NCBI GenBank assembly: GCA_019614645.1
Contig: JABWDB010000004.1
Coordinates: 14,694,001 to 14,758,000 of the forward strand
Length of the DNA stretch: 64,000 bases
Direction of reading: 5' to 3'
Origin: Stratiolaelaps scimitus
Taxonomy: Eukaryota > Arthropoda > Arachnida > Mesostigmata > Laelapidae
A model generated the notes under the pieces. It had not been told where the DNA came from. It searched no databases and saw only the letters and a list, made by a program, of their open reading frames with translations. Of this stretch, positions 49,324-61,623 are shown piece after piece. The translations under genes and the position numbers were made by a program. Numbering within the stretch: position 1 is the stretch's first letter; each line of letters begins with the position of its first letter.

Positions 49324-50315
49324 GTGTGTGCACCATTGCGCCTGTGTCGATGTAATGTACTCTTTGGAGTGGCAGAGCTCTGTGGACGAGAAAGCAGGCT
49401 GCCAGCGAGTTCCGCCTGCGATCCCGTGCCCGTAACGACGGTGCCGACAATCGCCAAGGGAGACAAGGAGAGGAAGCGGAAGACATTGTCACCGTACACA
49501 GTGGAGCCGTCTAAGCGCATCGTGTACGCTAACTGCTATCATTCCTTCTCTCCCGTCGAATTTGCCACCGCACCAACTAAACACACCACCGGCCCGGCGT
49601 ATGTTCGCATCGCGTCCAAGCCAGCTCAGCCGGGCGGCAGGCGCCATCATCGAGGTGATCAGTCTCCATTTGGTCAATATCTTAGGATGCATTGGTCGCG
49701 CATTCGGTCGGTCCTCGTTCGCTGCCAGCCGACCTGTCTAATGACGAGTCGATTCGTCGCCACGGTAGCGCCGTTATGCGGCTCACCGAGGACTGCTTTT
49801 CCTTTCTGAGCGAGACAATCGACAATGAGCGTGCCGCTGCAGAAGACAGGTCGCAGTCACTGCACCCACATGCAACTTGCATGAAAATGTGCCGTCCACA
49901 GGAGGGACTCATGTCGCCACACACTTGTCTATACAATTATGGCATTGTACTAGACGAGCAACGGTGGGTGGGCAAGCATCTAGGCCACAGCCGTACTTCT
50001 GCGTATAGCACGGCTAGAGACAAGCCGATGCCCGGCGCCACTGCAGAACGCAGATAACCAGAACACAGAGACTGTGGACGTGCTCCTCGGGGATGCAAGT
50101 CATGAGAGATGGTCCGTCTAGGCGACAATCCGTCAGATGCGTCCATCCGGCTCAGCAATGAAACGATAGCTGGGGGATCTCACCAAGATGGAGAAAGAGC
50201 CAGCTCATGGCGTATCGAAGTGTCTAGCGAACGCGAAGACCTGGAAACGGGTTCGCAAAAAATTGACACAGTTTCAGCATTTGCCAAGCTAGCAAGGCAT
50301 TTAAGAGGCAATTAA
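49324..50315 (+). other. Serial + strand frames in changing phase, possibly decayed coding DNA
   Basis: A 161-codon frame (49324-49809) and a 121-codon frame (49692-50057) overlap in different phases. A 68-codon ATG frame (50109-50315) follows in the same phase as the second. The more natural-looking part of each abuts the next: TIAKGDKERKRKTLSPY in the first, SNDESIRRHGSAVMRL in the second, ETGSQKIDTVSAFAKL in the third. A single indel between the first two would join them. No domain is recognised. A decayed gene or element, short introns, or coincidence could each explain the pattern. Confidence 0.13.
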
Positions 50316-50432
50316 GCTTGACTGCTTTTTGCCGTGGCGTGCTGTTACGTCCTTAAGGCAAAAGCTAGAAATAAGAAGAAGGATCAGTGAATCAATCCGC
50401 ATTGTATGTGTCATACGATTTTGTTTTTCTAG

Positions 50433-50530
50433 GTTATACAGCATTAGGCCTCACCAATCTGATCCAACCATGCGGTCTGACAACAATTAACCCTGGTGTT
50501 GAGAAGGGAAACGTCGCCGCTGTTCTGTGA
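50433..50530 (+). CDS. Candidate terminal exon, unrecognised product
   Basis: A strong pyrimidine tract and acceptor (acgattttgtttttctag) precede base 50433. After two bases the frame is open for 31 codons to a TGA at 50528-50530, reading YTALGLTNLIQPCGLTT and on. The frame also stays open about 60 bases upstream of the acceptor, so the splice site is not needed to explain it. No polyadenylation hexamer follows closely and no upstream donor is convincing. Confidence 0.13.
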
Positions 50531-50689
50531 TTAACTAGCTGATCTGCTGTAGACTTGAAAGGTTGACAGAAATTCAACGGGAACAACTCCTAAGTGGAGA
50601 AAGCCATCCCATGACCTTGAAGCTAGCGAGTGTCGTCTTGTCTGCCTGAAGTGGAGTTAGAGGAAGTGCAGCTGCTCCTCTGTCCGTCC

Positions 50690-50721
50690 GGGGGGGTGGG
50701 GGTGGGGGGGGGGGTGGAGGT
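50690..50721 (+). repeat. G-tract cluster with quadruplex potential
   Basis: Runs of seven, five and eleven G (50690-50696, 50698-50702, 50704-50714) are separated by single T, with further GG and GGGGG runs just after. This far exceeds the four-tract pattern needed for a G-quadruplex. On the - strand it appears as a Pro run in an 81-codon frame, which is a repeat product. Confidence 0.95.
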
Positions 50722-51457
50722 GACGGGGGTCCTGTACGGTGTTCTCCAGTAGATCCATCTTCGTCATCACCGCTAACTGAACACACTACATCACGTGGCT
50801 TCTTCCACCAATTAGACAAAGAAGGGAGAGCTCACGGGCAGGGGTGGGCAATTCCAGCCGTGAGGACGAAGTAAGGCGCCAGCGTCACACTACTGCAACT
50901 CGGCCCATCCAGCTTCACCGCGCCTCAACTTGCTCAAAGCACCACTGAAAAAAACGTCGCCGAGCTTTCTAGAGATAATAGGGTACCACCGACCTCGGTT
51001 CTTATCTGGGCATCATAATCTAGACGCATGCCAAACGGGTCTTGGGAATGATTTTTTAAGGGAGTGAAGACTCTCAACGAATATAAAAATTCTAGCTTCG
51101 TGTGCGTAGTTCGTGTGCACAGCTATTATAGCAAACACGAGTCGTTCTCTTTTTTTTCTTTTTTATCGACCGTCAGACTGTATATGGGCAGACATGCGCC
51201 GTCAATATCGATAAGCAAATTCGCACGCAGCCAATGCTGCCGTCGACTTAGACAGTCTAAGTTAAACTAAGTCTCGTAGACAAATTTAATTATATTGTTT
51301 GAACAGTTTTCACACACACTGCCTCATCAGGTCATTCGACCTGCCCACCTACTAACCTTGTAAATCTGTGCTGTGAACGACAGGCAACGTTGTTGTGCTA
51401 TGACAGTCGCTGTAGCATCGTTGTCTGTCGCTGGTAAGAAATGCACATGGACCACGT

Positions 51458-51861
51458 TTAACGTGGACCACACTTCGCTTGTGCTTGTTCCTTAAGCCGT
51501 CTGACCCTTCGCGCTCTGTCTCTCTCTCTCGCCGGATGCTGATAAACTTCGCATATCTTCGGTACGAGAGTTGAGCGAGAGAAGCTTTTGTCGACCAACA
51601 GTTGATCTATTATGCACAACGTTGAACATCTTGTGTACATTGCATTGGACAGGCCAATTTCCAGCGCTCTAGGCATTTCACTGTCGGTTCGTGCCAGTGG
51701 GTAAGATCATATACGTTCTGCAGATGGTTATAGAGAGACAGATATGGCTTTCGTGCCACGGTAATAGGATACTGAACTAATGTTGACACATATTTGGGAA
51801 GTGTCATCCAGTTCAGGGGACAGTACAGAGAAGGCAGCGAGTAGAAACATGCGCAATTCAA
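51458..51861 (-). other. Two overlapping - strand frames, unrecognised
   Basis: An 83-codon frame (51861 down to 51610) and a 72-codon ATG frame (51676 down to 51458) overlap in different phases. The second starts MPRALEIGLSNAMYTRC and ends in a basic Arg/Lys/Gln stretch; the first is Cys-rich near its end. No domain is recognised and no splice signals link them. Confidence 0.12.
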
Positions 51862-52072
51862 AGTGAGTTGAGGCTGTTTATTTTTTCAAAGTCATTTTCG
51901 TTAAATGACAGTGCTGAGTTCTTTGCAACAAGAACACACCCCGTCGTCCCTTGGCCATTTCGACTTCCGTTTTTCGGATCACTGAAAAATATCACTAGGC
52001 AACGAAATCATCTCAATTTCACACAACACTTTTTATACAATATATATACATATATAATTTCACCTAATTGGT

Positions 52073-52504
52073 GTGACTAAGTTCGGACGTGATCACAAAT
52101 ATTCTACGTCCTTTTCGGCTCAACTTAGAGCTAATTATGATAGCCTGTGGGTCAAGATATCTACAGTGCATTTTACCTATTCATCACGTCTTAGAATCAT
52201 CATATACCCCCGCTCTCATATCAGTCGTTTGATATACTCGACTATACATGAGGGATTTAAGAGCCCATCTGGCCTTAAATTGGCCGGCCTGAGCGCTGGG
52301 CCTGCCGTGCATATCTGGCTAGCTGCCTTGAGCATGACGAGTAACGAAATGGTCTGCTCTAAGCACTGCGCTGCACTCCCTACTCTATACAGACGCAGGT
52401 ACACATCCACGGGAACATTTCCAATAGACGACGGCAAGGCCCTTAGATCTGAACGTGTGCGATATCGTCACACGTTTTCGGGGGCGACTGCCGTGCCAGC
52501 ATAA
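52073..52504 (+). CDS. Unrecognised 143-codon open frame
   Basis: A + strand frame opened by GTG and closed by TAA, longer than most frames in local sequence of mixed composition. Its makeup is balanced and it shows no low-complexity run. The first ATG comes late, after about 88 codons (AALSMTSNEM), so a complete coding sequence is unlikely. No domain, signal peptide or splice signal supports it. Confidence 0.1.
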   Translation: MTKFGRDHKYSTSFSAQLRANYDSLWVKISTVHFTYSSRLRIIIYPRSHISRLIYSTIHEGFKSPSGLKLAGLSAGPAVHIWLAALSMTSNEMVCSKHCAALPTLYRRRYTSTGTFPIDDGKALRSERVRYRHTFSGATAVPA

Positions 52505-52525
52505 CTATAGGGATCCGAAAGAGTT

Positions 52526-52542
52526 GAGAGAGAGAGAGAGAG
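52526..52542. repeat. (GA)8 microsatellite
   Basis: Seventeen bases of alternating G and A. Confidence 0.95.
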
Positions 52543-53161
52543 GAGTGTCGTTCGTCCCAGAATAGATAAACTCGGGCGGGTTTTCCACGAGCAGCAGCAG
52601 CCTCCGCAGAGCCGTCGAACGGTGAATGCCGTTGACGGAAGATCATCTCTATTCAGTGGCAAGGGACAACCTCGTCCCTTAGCCCAATGTCCATTGAAAA
52701 CGAACCACCGAATCGAACACGATGCCTGAGTCCCATCAAGTAAGAAGAGGGCCTCCTCATGAGCTTGTGAAGGCGACGTAAGCGACAATGATGAGGCAGA
52801 TGAGGAAAGATGTCTCTTCCTGATCCGCTATCCATCCAGGCAACGCTGTATGAAAAGTGTCCCCGCCCCTCTGTACTTCCTGTACTGGTCGTGCTTCCTT
52901 ACATGGTTGGTGACTTTGTGGTGGTGGTGGTGGTACTACTTCCGTTGAGAAAAAAAAGCCAACATTGAGGCAATATGCGCTGCCGGCACCTTCATGACCG
53001 AGGACGAGGCTAGCCGAAGAACGGCGCCGTCGAATTGACGGTTCCGCAAGCGATTCCGACTACGGAGCACACCGCTCGAACGTGCTTCATCCCTGGCTAG
53101 CGCTGCTGTGCAGGACCATCATATAACACCCTTGCCCATTCGACGTCCGCAGTAGCGCTAA

Positions 53162-53176
53162 CAGCAGCAGCAGCAG
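53162..53176. repeat. (CAG)5 microsatellite
   Basis: Five CAG units. Confidence 0.95.
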
Positions 53177-53639
53177 CTTTGCTACAGAAGCCGTTCACTG
53201 AAGCGAGCAGGCGGAGATTCGCATTCCTTTTCCTCAGCCAGCAGCCGCTTTCTCGTTATTGCACGACATTACGTCAACCTCGCGATTCGTTTCTTCTCCG
53301 ACGGGTGGCCAACCAGACTAGCCCTGGCGGCGGGGAGAGCGGAGCAGTCGTGGGCGGATTGCTACGACTGATCACGGATCGCCAACGTCTCGATTGAGAC
53401 GAACATCACTCAAGGGTGACACAGACGCTGTACGGCTAGCTTCCAAAGCTCGTACATTGTCATTGGGTGGGTGGGTCGATGGACGGTTGCGCGCACGCGA
53501 GAATGTTCGACGTGAGGCGAACGGATACAGAGTGATACGGGCATTCGTTCTCCGTTTGTTCGCACTAATCACTATGGCATGTATGTTGGAAACCAAGAGG
53601 AAAGCCAGACCGAGTATAGATCTTGTTAGATACTGTGTT

Positions 53640-53673
53640 CTAACGAGGACCACGAACTAACGAGGACCACGAA
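53640..53673. repeat. Perfect 17-bp tandem duplication
   Basis: CTAACGAGGACCACGAA occurs twice with no gap and no mismatch. The first copy lies near the end of an 88-codon + strand frame, whose stop falls between the copies. Confidence 0.97.
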
Positions 53674-53935
53674 ACGCAACGGCCATAAATGTAGAGTGGG
53701 GCGAAGTAGACGAGCAACTGAGAATTGCGCAAACGTCAAGTGACGCTGAGGCTGTGGGAGATTTTCCTAGAGCAGTGCATCGCACCCGATTGAACGAACT
53801 CTTTGCCCCTAGTACCAACTCGATAGCGCTGTAGTTGGAATGGCGTGATTGCTGGGAAGGTAGAATGAGACAGATTGGATCGCACACAGAGAAAATTGGG
53901 ATCACGCCAGCTTTACCAAAATATATATTACGCAA

Positions 53936-54628
53936 CAGCTTACAGTACTATCTCATCCTCGTATTGAACTTAACGACAAGAAGCGATCGGAATTATAGGT
54001 GACATCAAGGTCGGAGAAACACCAACCTTCGAATAACTTCAAATCTACCTGGACTCTCTGTATTCGGCGTCTCTTCTACGAGATCCACGTAACGTACTTC
54101 GCATGAAAATGTGTTACGTCGCCATTATGCCAACTTTCCCTTCGAGAATTAATGACCGGATGGGTTTATGAACGGTGGTTGTGGGGGGTGTGGGCGATGG
54201 TTGCGGTGGGCTTATGCGAGGTGAGTGCGAACACGTTTTGTGCCGGCTGGAGACCTCAGGTAGCTTCGCTGACGAAAATCTCGCGGATGGATGTGGAGAC
54301 CTTAAGGTAAAAGGGATAAAATGAATGAAATGGCTACCAAGTTTGTTCGCCAGAAGTGGAGCCGAACCTCCGAGTTGGGCTTAGTGTAGCAAGGTGACCT
54401 TGGTTATGTTCACTTTGGTGTGCTGTCATAAAAGTTTACTTTCAACATAACTGAGAGCAATAGCGCCCCATGTTACAATATTTCCCATCAGCTTATTCAG
54501 ATGCAACATAAATAACCCTTGCTTAAATTGTTTTCATAAAGATATATTTAATGTATTACTGGGTACATTGAAACCAAGTTACAATGAGTACGCATTGCAT
54601 TCAGCGTTATTCGATTATCTGCTAAATA
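53936..54628. other. No supported gene
   Basis: No frame of 60 codons on either strand and no strong repeat. A GT/GG-rich stretch lies around 54171-54240. Confidence 0.55.
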
Positions 54629-55246
54629 TTGTGCTCCCTTGATCTCGACACAATGATATATTTGAAGTGTAAAAAAAAGCCAAAACAAATGGCGCAAGAC
54701 AATTGTAAGTCAGATAGTTTCCTGCTCATCGTCAGCTTCGCTGCGCAAAAGTATCTACGCTCTTGTTCCGAATGGAACATCGACTACGGTTATTCGTCTG
54801 CCAGCCTACCAGATACTGTTCATTACCACATGATGATTGTATCTCTGTCGAATATATTTCAGTGCCAATGTCTTTCGGCAGCAATTTTACACTTCGTGCG
54901 CTATGGCCTCGTCCGCCGATACCTTGGAAGAACTGGGTTAATATGACGTCTCTGTGTAACAAAGGAGATTAGCCTTATTTTCTCTCATTGTCCACTTCAA
55001 GGCGTTCCGCGTGTCAAAGAGATATGCTCTCTGTACATAGCGGGGGAAGGTGGTGTGATAGGGCGGCGGCGGCAGCTAAAACGGCGATTCGGCAAAAGGA
55101 AGATCCTTTGCGGACGTGCAATGCTATACAATAGCAACGCTGGTATAAATGGCTCGGTAGCAAGTACTTGCACTACATGGAGGCAGCCGGGTGGCCACGC
55201 AGCGCGGCGCCTGGCGGTTCCTGTGGTCTGCAAGAGAATGCGTTGG

Positions 55247-55990
55247 CTAGCCAGGCCGAGTCCGTCGTACGCTGCTGGCTATTGAGTAAGCCACGAAGGG
55301 AAGTACGCAAGCGCCAAGGCAGGACGCAGAGGCTGACCGGCAAAAGCCTCGGGAATGGATCGACGAAGGAAGCAAAGGTCGAGAAGGGTGCACCCGCGCT
55401 GGCTGAATAGAGGGCTGGGAAAGGGCGGATTGAAGGAGAAGAGGGGTTCTCCTTTTGGTCTTTGTGGATCCCCAGAGATCTGTCGGTTCTTCTTGGTCGG
55501 AAAGAAAAGACCCGCTACTACCAGCAGCGCCGCGTAGGCCCGTCGCCTTTAGTAGCAAAGCAAGCAGGCAGCCAGCAAAGTCTCGTCGGCGGACGTGGCT
55601 AACCTTGAGAGAAGGAGTGAGTAAGAGAAAAGGAAGAAGCAACGAACGGAGGGAGAACAGCGACAGCAGCAACGCCAACAGTAGCGGTAGGGTTCCGTCA
55701 ACAGCAAGAACTGTGGCGGCAGCGGCAGCAGCAACCGAGGGAAAAGTTGCAAAGTAGAAGTTATTGCACTTCCGACAAGCTTGTTGCCTTCTTACCGCTG
55801 ATGGGCACACACCGGAACGACTCGTGGGTCCCTGGAGAGGCCGGGACCTCGGCACGGCATGGCACGGCACGGTAAACCACAGAGAGCTAGAGCACCAGCA
55901 CGTAAAGCAGGAGTGGGCGCCGGCAGAGACCCTCATCCTCATTCTAGACTGCTCCAATCTTACTGCTAGCCGACGGCCAACTGTCAGCAT
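55247..55990 (-). other. Longest open frame in the window (247 codons), probably compositional
   Basis: The - strand stays open for 744 bases. The predicted peptide is dominated by Leu, Ser, Ala and Arg, with poly-Ala and poly-Leu patches where the + strand has GCA, CAG and purine-rich repeats (55600-55740). There is no domain, and the start codon has no special context. The + strand also has frames of 92 and 100 codons here. Low-complexity GC-rich DNA that lacks stops is the simplest reading. Confidence 0.15.
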
Positions 55991-56042
55991 TAACTGGCTC
56001 CAACAGCGCCGAGCACCGCAGCAGCATACCAGTAGCCGATAG

Positions 56043-57283
56043 GCGGTTCATCCAGCAACACCAACATTTCGAGAAGGAACACCCTGTGAGCCCCCACCGG
56101 TCTCTCCAGTTTCGTGCGAGGAACAGAAAGAAGAAAAAGGATAGTACCAGATCGAACTCTTTTCGTTCAACTATTATAGACCAAATTGATAGATAAATAG
56201 ATTGGCTTAGTATTGGGTCAGCTCTGTAGGCTCATTAAGGGAAGTTACTTTGTCCTGGTCTAGTGTCGGCCCAATGATGAAATCACCCTAACGACTGTAC
56301 GGTAAAAAACGTCAGCTCGCGGAATCAATAATGGTTAAACGACGAAAGTCAGAGCTACCAGTAGCCGTCTGACATAAAGCCGCGGTTAGGAATGCAGGAT
56401 GGAAGAGCACCGTTCTCAATCGATGGTTTTATCGATCCACAATGCATACATTATATTTGCAGCGGCTCGTATGAGCTTGTAAAAGTCGAAGCACATTTCT
56501 TAGCCAACGTGTAGATACTCCAGGTGGCCATCCAAAAGCGGACCTTTAGACATCGACATATAGGGGAAAGTGTTTTAATAAGGATCCGGCAGCGACGCAA
56601 ACAAATTGGCAGTGAGATAACGCATTTTTTTTGTTTGTATGCAATGCAGAGTTTCGTATTCGAATTCTCGCAAGCTAAACTGTAAAATGGGTTCCAACTA
56701 TATATATATGAATGAATTACGCATTACCTGTTGCCTACCCCCATAGGAAAATGACCATAGAGGATCGGCGAACATGGTAATAATCATCTACTTTTGTAAG
56801 TCTCCATCGATAGTCTCATTTCGTCCGCTCATCGTGAGCGAGGACCGCGAGTCATTCGAAGACACTGCTGGTCGTGAGGCTTCTATTTGTTCAGGCAGTC
56901 CAGGACGCAGCTTGGGCAGATTTGTTGCCTAAGACGGATTCTCGAATCTCGAGCCCGCTTACGGCCTGTCGCCACTATTAGTCAGGTCTAGTATCGTAGT
57001 GGTGCCGAACGAATTTCTACTGAGTGTTGGGTCTCCGCCGCGGATGAAAGCAACGGACCCTGACATCGCCACTGACATCGATCCAGATCTGAGATAGAGG
57101 GAAAACTAGCTCACTCACTCGAGACACTTTGAGACATGTGTTGACCTAAATCACATCCAGTTGAGAAGAAGAAGAAGAAGGGTAGAAAAATGAACAAAAA
57201 TTGAGACCTTCAACGAGTTGACATAAGCAAATAGACAACAGAGTAGCCCACTCTCGGATGTCTATGCTGCGCATTTAGTTGAC
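56043..57283. other. Stretch without long open frames; no gene seen
   Basis: No frame of 60 codons on either strand over 1.2 kb. It contains a short TA run at about 56699-56708 and an AAG run at about 57164-57180. Several short stretches are AT-rich. Confidence 0.6.
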
Positions 57284-58527
57284 GTGATTTTAATATGTCG
57301 ACTCGTCTACTCGGCCATGCACTCTATCACGATACAATGTTTCGCGACAACATTCTGTCCCATACGAGTAACAATAGAATTCTTGCGAAATTTAGAAAAC
57401 TCTGTTCCTAAAACAAATACCAGCCTCGGCTCCTGCCTAATTGTGCTTTACACGGGACATTCGAAGCCCGAGGCCTACCGTAATGGCCGCTGCGCACCGG
57501 GTGGTGGCGCTCCAAAGAGCTGCTATTCAATAATAAATACCTCAATCAACCGCAAGGACGAATCGTCCCAGTAGTCATTGACACCACATGAGGAGTGCCG
57601 TCAGCTGTTGTGGGGACAAGAGCAGCTAGCGAGAACCAGGCCAGGCTGGCTCCCCTTCCGAGGTTCGGCACGTCGTCTCGTCGTCGTTGCTAATTCAATT
57701 TCAAGAATTGCTTCTATTGCCTCAACCCGGAACTGTCGACAGACAGCAGCACTGTCAAGCGGACAGGACAGCGTGAAAGGAGAAGCGAAGACGTTAGGTC
57801 GGGTCTCGACAAAGATTTATAGCACTGGACCCTGTTCCCCGTTAGCCGCTCGTGTTCTCGCTCTTTCCACCGCAAGCATCAGCATGCTGAACCACCGCGA
57901 CGCGACCACCACTGGTTAACTAGCTAAGTGGTACCTCCTTCGAAACCCGTCAGCTTTCTGTGCTTCGCATCTTGACTACCCATCTCACGCCCCTGACGGA
58001 CTACGCTACGGCACCATGGGCGCTGCGGGCAGCTGCATCTTCCCACTTCGTCTCTTGGCCTCTCCCTTCGTCTCTCTATTCCTCTACCCCTCACCCTCTC
58101 GGCTATCCTAATGTCCGCTTGCTAGTCTATGAGAACAAGTTGTACTGGCCACTTTAATTAGGCCAAAGACCCTGAGAACTCAGGCCACTCAGACTTGCTA
58201 TACCACGACGGAGTCGTTCGCCTGTTCAGAGAGGCTTGGGTGGTTTTGGCTGGTGTGCCGCCCACCAACACTTGACCATCCTTAATGTGCTGGCATCGTG
58301 GTTATCCAAAACCAGTCAAGTCGCGGCTCATTAGCTGGTCATTTTGCTGGGCTGCACCAGCCTGCATCGCGCCATGTACTAAAGAAGGTACAGTACTACA
58401 GTATCGAGAAAAGGTGCGAGCAATAACGAAACCTGTGGTGAGAAGATACTATAGAGAGGTCTTAGTTTGTAAGTTCTGTCTATGTCGTATGTGTATTTTT
58501 ATCCGCTATTCGTCCTCGATAGAATAG

Positions 58528-59237
58528 TAATTTATATTGCGCATAGCCGCTTTGCTTGGCCCTTTTCTGGGACTGATTTGAACGAAATAATAATGTAGTA
58601 GGTCTTGCCTTCTCAAAAGCGGAATAGTGGTTGTGTCATGATTATGCGTTCGCGATGCCGGTAGCACGATGGTAGCACGTGTAGATCAACTCGAATCCTC
58701 GTTGAAATAGCTTACCTGGAGCCAAAACAAGTAACAACGTTAGTTAGGCTAGTTTTCATCAATCCTGCTCAAAGCTTTTTAGCTGCTAACTGATTTCGTC
58801 CATGTGATACACAGCTATACATTTATTTAATTAACTAATACATTTATAAGAATGTACATAGAGTATACAAGCCGATGCAAGACATTAAGAATGAATGGGT
58901 CGTCTGCAGATGAACGAATAAATTAGCGTGCGTGTTGTGCTGCCACACTGTTCCTAGGCACTAGACAGTAGGCGGAACAGAAATCAGGATCCTTTTTACC
59001 TTGGCAAAAAACGACATCCTAACTTCCCAAAAGAGAACTAACTGTGTATTTGATTAGTCCAATTATTTCTCTAGAGCACGTGGAGACGGATACATTATCG
59101 TTGCATAGTTGTTCTGGCGTTCGTTGTGAGGCGTCCAGGAACTCATGGAGTTCATTAGTCTAAGCAGATTGCGTGCCAGAAGGAATTAGCGTAAGAGATG
59201 TGCTGTTCGAAGCGGTCGGTGGCAGCTCAATCTTGGG
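58528..59237. other. Stretch without long open frames; no gene seen
   Basis: No frame of 60 codons. A nine-base unit, GGTAGCACG, occurs twice at 58660-58668 and 58671-58679. Confidence 0.55.
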
Positions 59238-60368
59238 TTGGCAAAACACTATCTACAATTATATGTGTTCGCAACGATAAGCATTGCACGAGCAGTATGT
59301 AGGTGTACCGATGACTCTTCTCGGGCCGCTAATGTTACATCATTTCGCTATGCGCGCAGCCTTGGAGAGACATCTACTGACCCCACTGATCCGACGATGA
59401 TAGCGTCGTCAACACGGCATGTTTTACCTCAAAACGCAGTGATCCTTTCATCTTGAACAGTTACTCGAACAGGTAGCGTGCAAAGTGTCAATCCCAATCT
59501 AACAGTACAGAACGGACCTACACCTCGCGTGGGCACCACCAAACGTGATTCACTCGAACAAAAATAGAGACCGGTGGTGACGAATAACGACAGTAGCGGC
59601 GCATCTCCTCTTCTACCGCAAGGTCTTCGACCTCGATAGAAGAGTCTTTATTGGAGGCCCTGGGTTACCTTGCAAGAAGGTGGCCGGACGAGGTCATTGC
59701 AGGGTGTCATCGTCGCTTCGTTCCACGCGAGAACGCTTCTCCCTCCCCCCCTACCATGCGTTGCAGAAGTCCTGCGCTCAGTCACCCCCTACACACTCGA
59801 CGCTAGCAAGGCCAGACCCGACCACGCCGGGTTTTTACACCCTAAAGCTATTTGCTTTCTTCTTAAAAATATGTGCCCGACCCCGCTCGATGCCGGCATG
59901 GTACAATCCGTCGCTGAAAGACTAATATCCCTACAGCCACTCAAGCGCGAGATTAAATTTGCCTAGGGTATTCGAACAGTTAGTAGTTCCTGGACGCTGA
60001 ATCTGGCAACGGCGGGTGCGCTGGGTTTGTGGGTCCATTGCGTTCAGCCACCAGGTCGGTCGTGCGCGGCCAGTGCTTTCCGTGGTAGGCAGATTTCATG
60101 GCATAACGTGGCGGGCCTCGTCCCCTCTGAGTCTCACCAAGGACGATTAATATCATGGTTCTATACCTAGTTCTTCCTGATTCCCCACTGACGTGGAACT
60201 CTCCTCGAATCGCGAATGTGTGGTTGCGAATGATGGCGGTAAAGTGGCTTACAACTCAAGGGTAACGGGCATGACGGGATAGTTGCTGTATTGGACCGAG
60301 GACAACCCCATATTGGACCCTTTGGGAAGGTAGCCCACAGAAGCCGCAGAGGGGACACATCCTGTTGG

Positions 60369-60418
60369 CTCCCTTCCTCTTCCTTTCCTTTTTTCATTTC
60401 CTCTTCCCTTTTTTCTCT
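60369..60418. repeat. 50-nt polypyrimidine tract with one interruption
   Basis: All bases on + are C or T except one A at 60396. The Glu/Lys-rich segment in the 199-codon - strand frame (60167-60766) comes from this tract. Confidence 0.95.
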
Positions 60419-60833
60419 GACTGAAAGCAGCTTCTCCGTCGCTAGTATGGAGCGGAGGGTGTATATGATATTTTTCCAGAAAAAGGGAAAGAGAAAGGGA
60501 ACAACAAAGAGCGCTTCTCTGCCGCCTGGCCTTGAAGCCTTCCAGACCCGTGGCAGATAAGGGACAGAGGAGGCCGGACAGGAGAAATGCGTGGGTGGCG
60601 CTTCACACAACTGTCTGTGCCGCATGGGGCTCTGCCGGTTGCCTGGCCCAGGAAGACCAGCATAGCTCGCAGCACCATCAGACGCAGCCGCCACTATAAA
60701 TGTTCCTCTTGCGTGAATGCAGAGGGGTGACGGCCACGGAGCCGTACAACGCTTTTTTCTGGCCATACACCGAGCCCCCTTCCCCGGTTGGACTGACTGA
60801 GCCGCAGTAGGTATATTATATATTCTGTATGCG

Positions 60834-60852
60834 GGCAGGCAGGCAGGCAGGC
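60834..60852. repeat. (GGCA)n tetranucleotide repeat
   Basis: Four complete GGCA units and a partial fifth. Confidence 0.95.
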
Positions 60853-61100
60853 CGGTTTGCTTTTATGCGCCTGCTATACGCCGCTATGTCGCCACTTAAG
60901 AATAGGCAGGGGATACATAAAATGTAGGGATGCCACTTACGTTTAGGGAGGGCCGTGTCGGCTTAGAGTTCGTGGCAAAAGGAGGCCCTTATGGACTAAC
61001 ATAGGGGCGGGTGTTTGGTAGCGCTTGGTAGCACCGTTCACAGGGTGTTCATGTGGAAGGTGGCCGGCTCGCTTGCCCGCTTGCTAGCCTGCTGGCCGGA

Positions 61101-61138
61101 TGGATATATAGATAGATATGTAGATAGACAGATAGATG
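61101..61138. repeat. GATA-type repeat
   Basis: Imperfect GATA units mixed with GACA and TATA. Confidence 0.85.
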
Positions 61139-61160
61139 GGTCTCGAGACCTTCCAGTTCG

Positions 61161-61175
61161 TCTTCTTCTTCTTCT
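61161..61175. repeat. (TCT)5 microsatellite
   Basis: Five TCT units followed by a T run. Confidence 0.93.
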
Positions 61176-61623
61176 TTTTGGTCGCTGCAGGCGTCCGTTG
61201 GCCACGCTCGACGCTGGCGGCAAAATATTCATCCCTTTAAAACGATATTCTAGTGACTTGCATATACATATCTGGCAGCACACACGACGCACGCATGAGC
61301 TCTCTACAGTTATGGATATCTGCATAGTCCCTTCCTGTTTCTACTTACTATCTTCACTGCCTTCCTCCACATATTTCTCTCTCGCTCTCGCTCCATCTTG
61401 TTCCTTTGGCGGGATGGCCGCCGGTCGAGTGTCCCTGCTCCCTGTTAGTTCGTCATCTGTTCCACGTGTCGCGACCTTGCCGCTTGAGACCGCTTTATGC
61501 TTTATTGCTTTTAGGGGAGAGAAGCTGTCGTCTCGCATTCTGCTCCGCACCGCCTATCCTCCTGTCAGCAAGATTTGCCAAACGAATTTCTAGTCCAAGG
61601 GCCAAGGGAATAAGCCGATAAGG

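Noticed and set aside
54355..54400. GGTTCGGCTCC on the - strand as a tRNA T-arm.
   Set aside because: The conserved A of the T-loop is replaced, the T-stem does not pair and there is no A-box.
55247..55990. The 247-codon - strand frame as a real gene.
   Set aside because: Its peptide is low-complexity Leu/Ser/Ala/Arg shaped by triplet and purine repeats, with no domain and competing frames on the other strand.
58655..58700. Repeated GGTAGCACG followed by CTCGAATCC, resembling a SINE head.
   Set aside because: The second box has two mismatches and the spacing is too short; a chance tandem duplication explains it.
59608..59644. Nested stem-loop that looks like a terminator or histone 3' stem-loop.
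   Set aside because: It does not match the histone consensus, no histone gene is nearby, and intrinsic terminators do not apply to nuclear genes.
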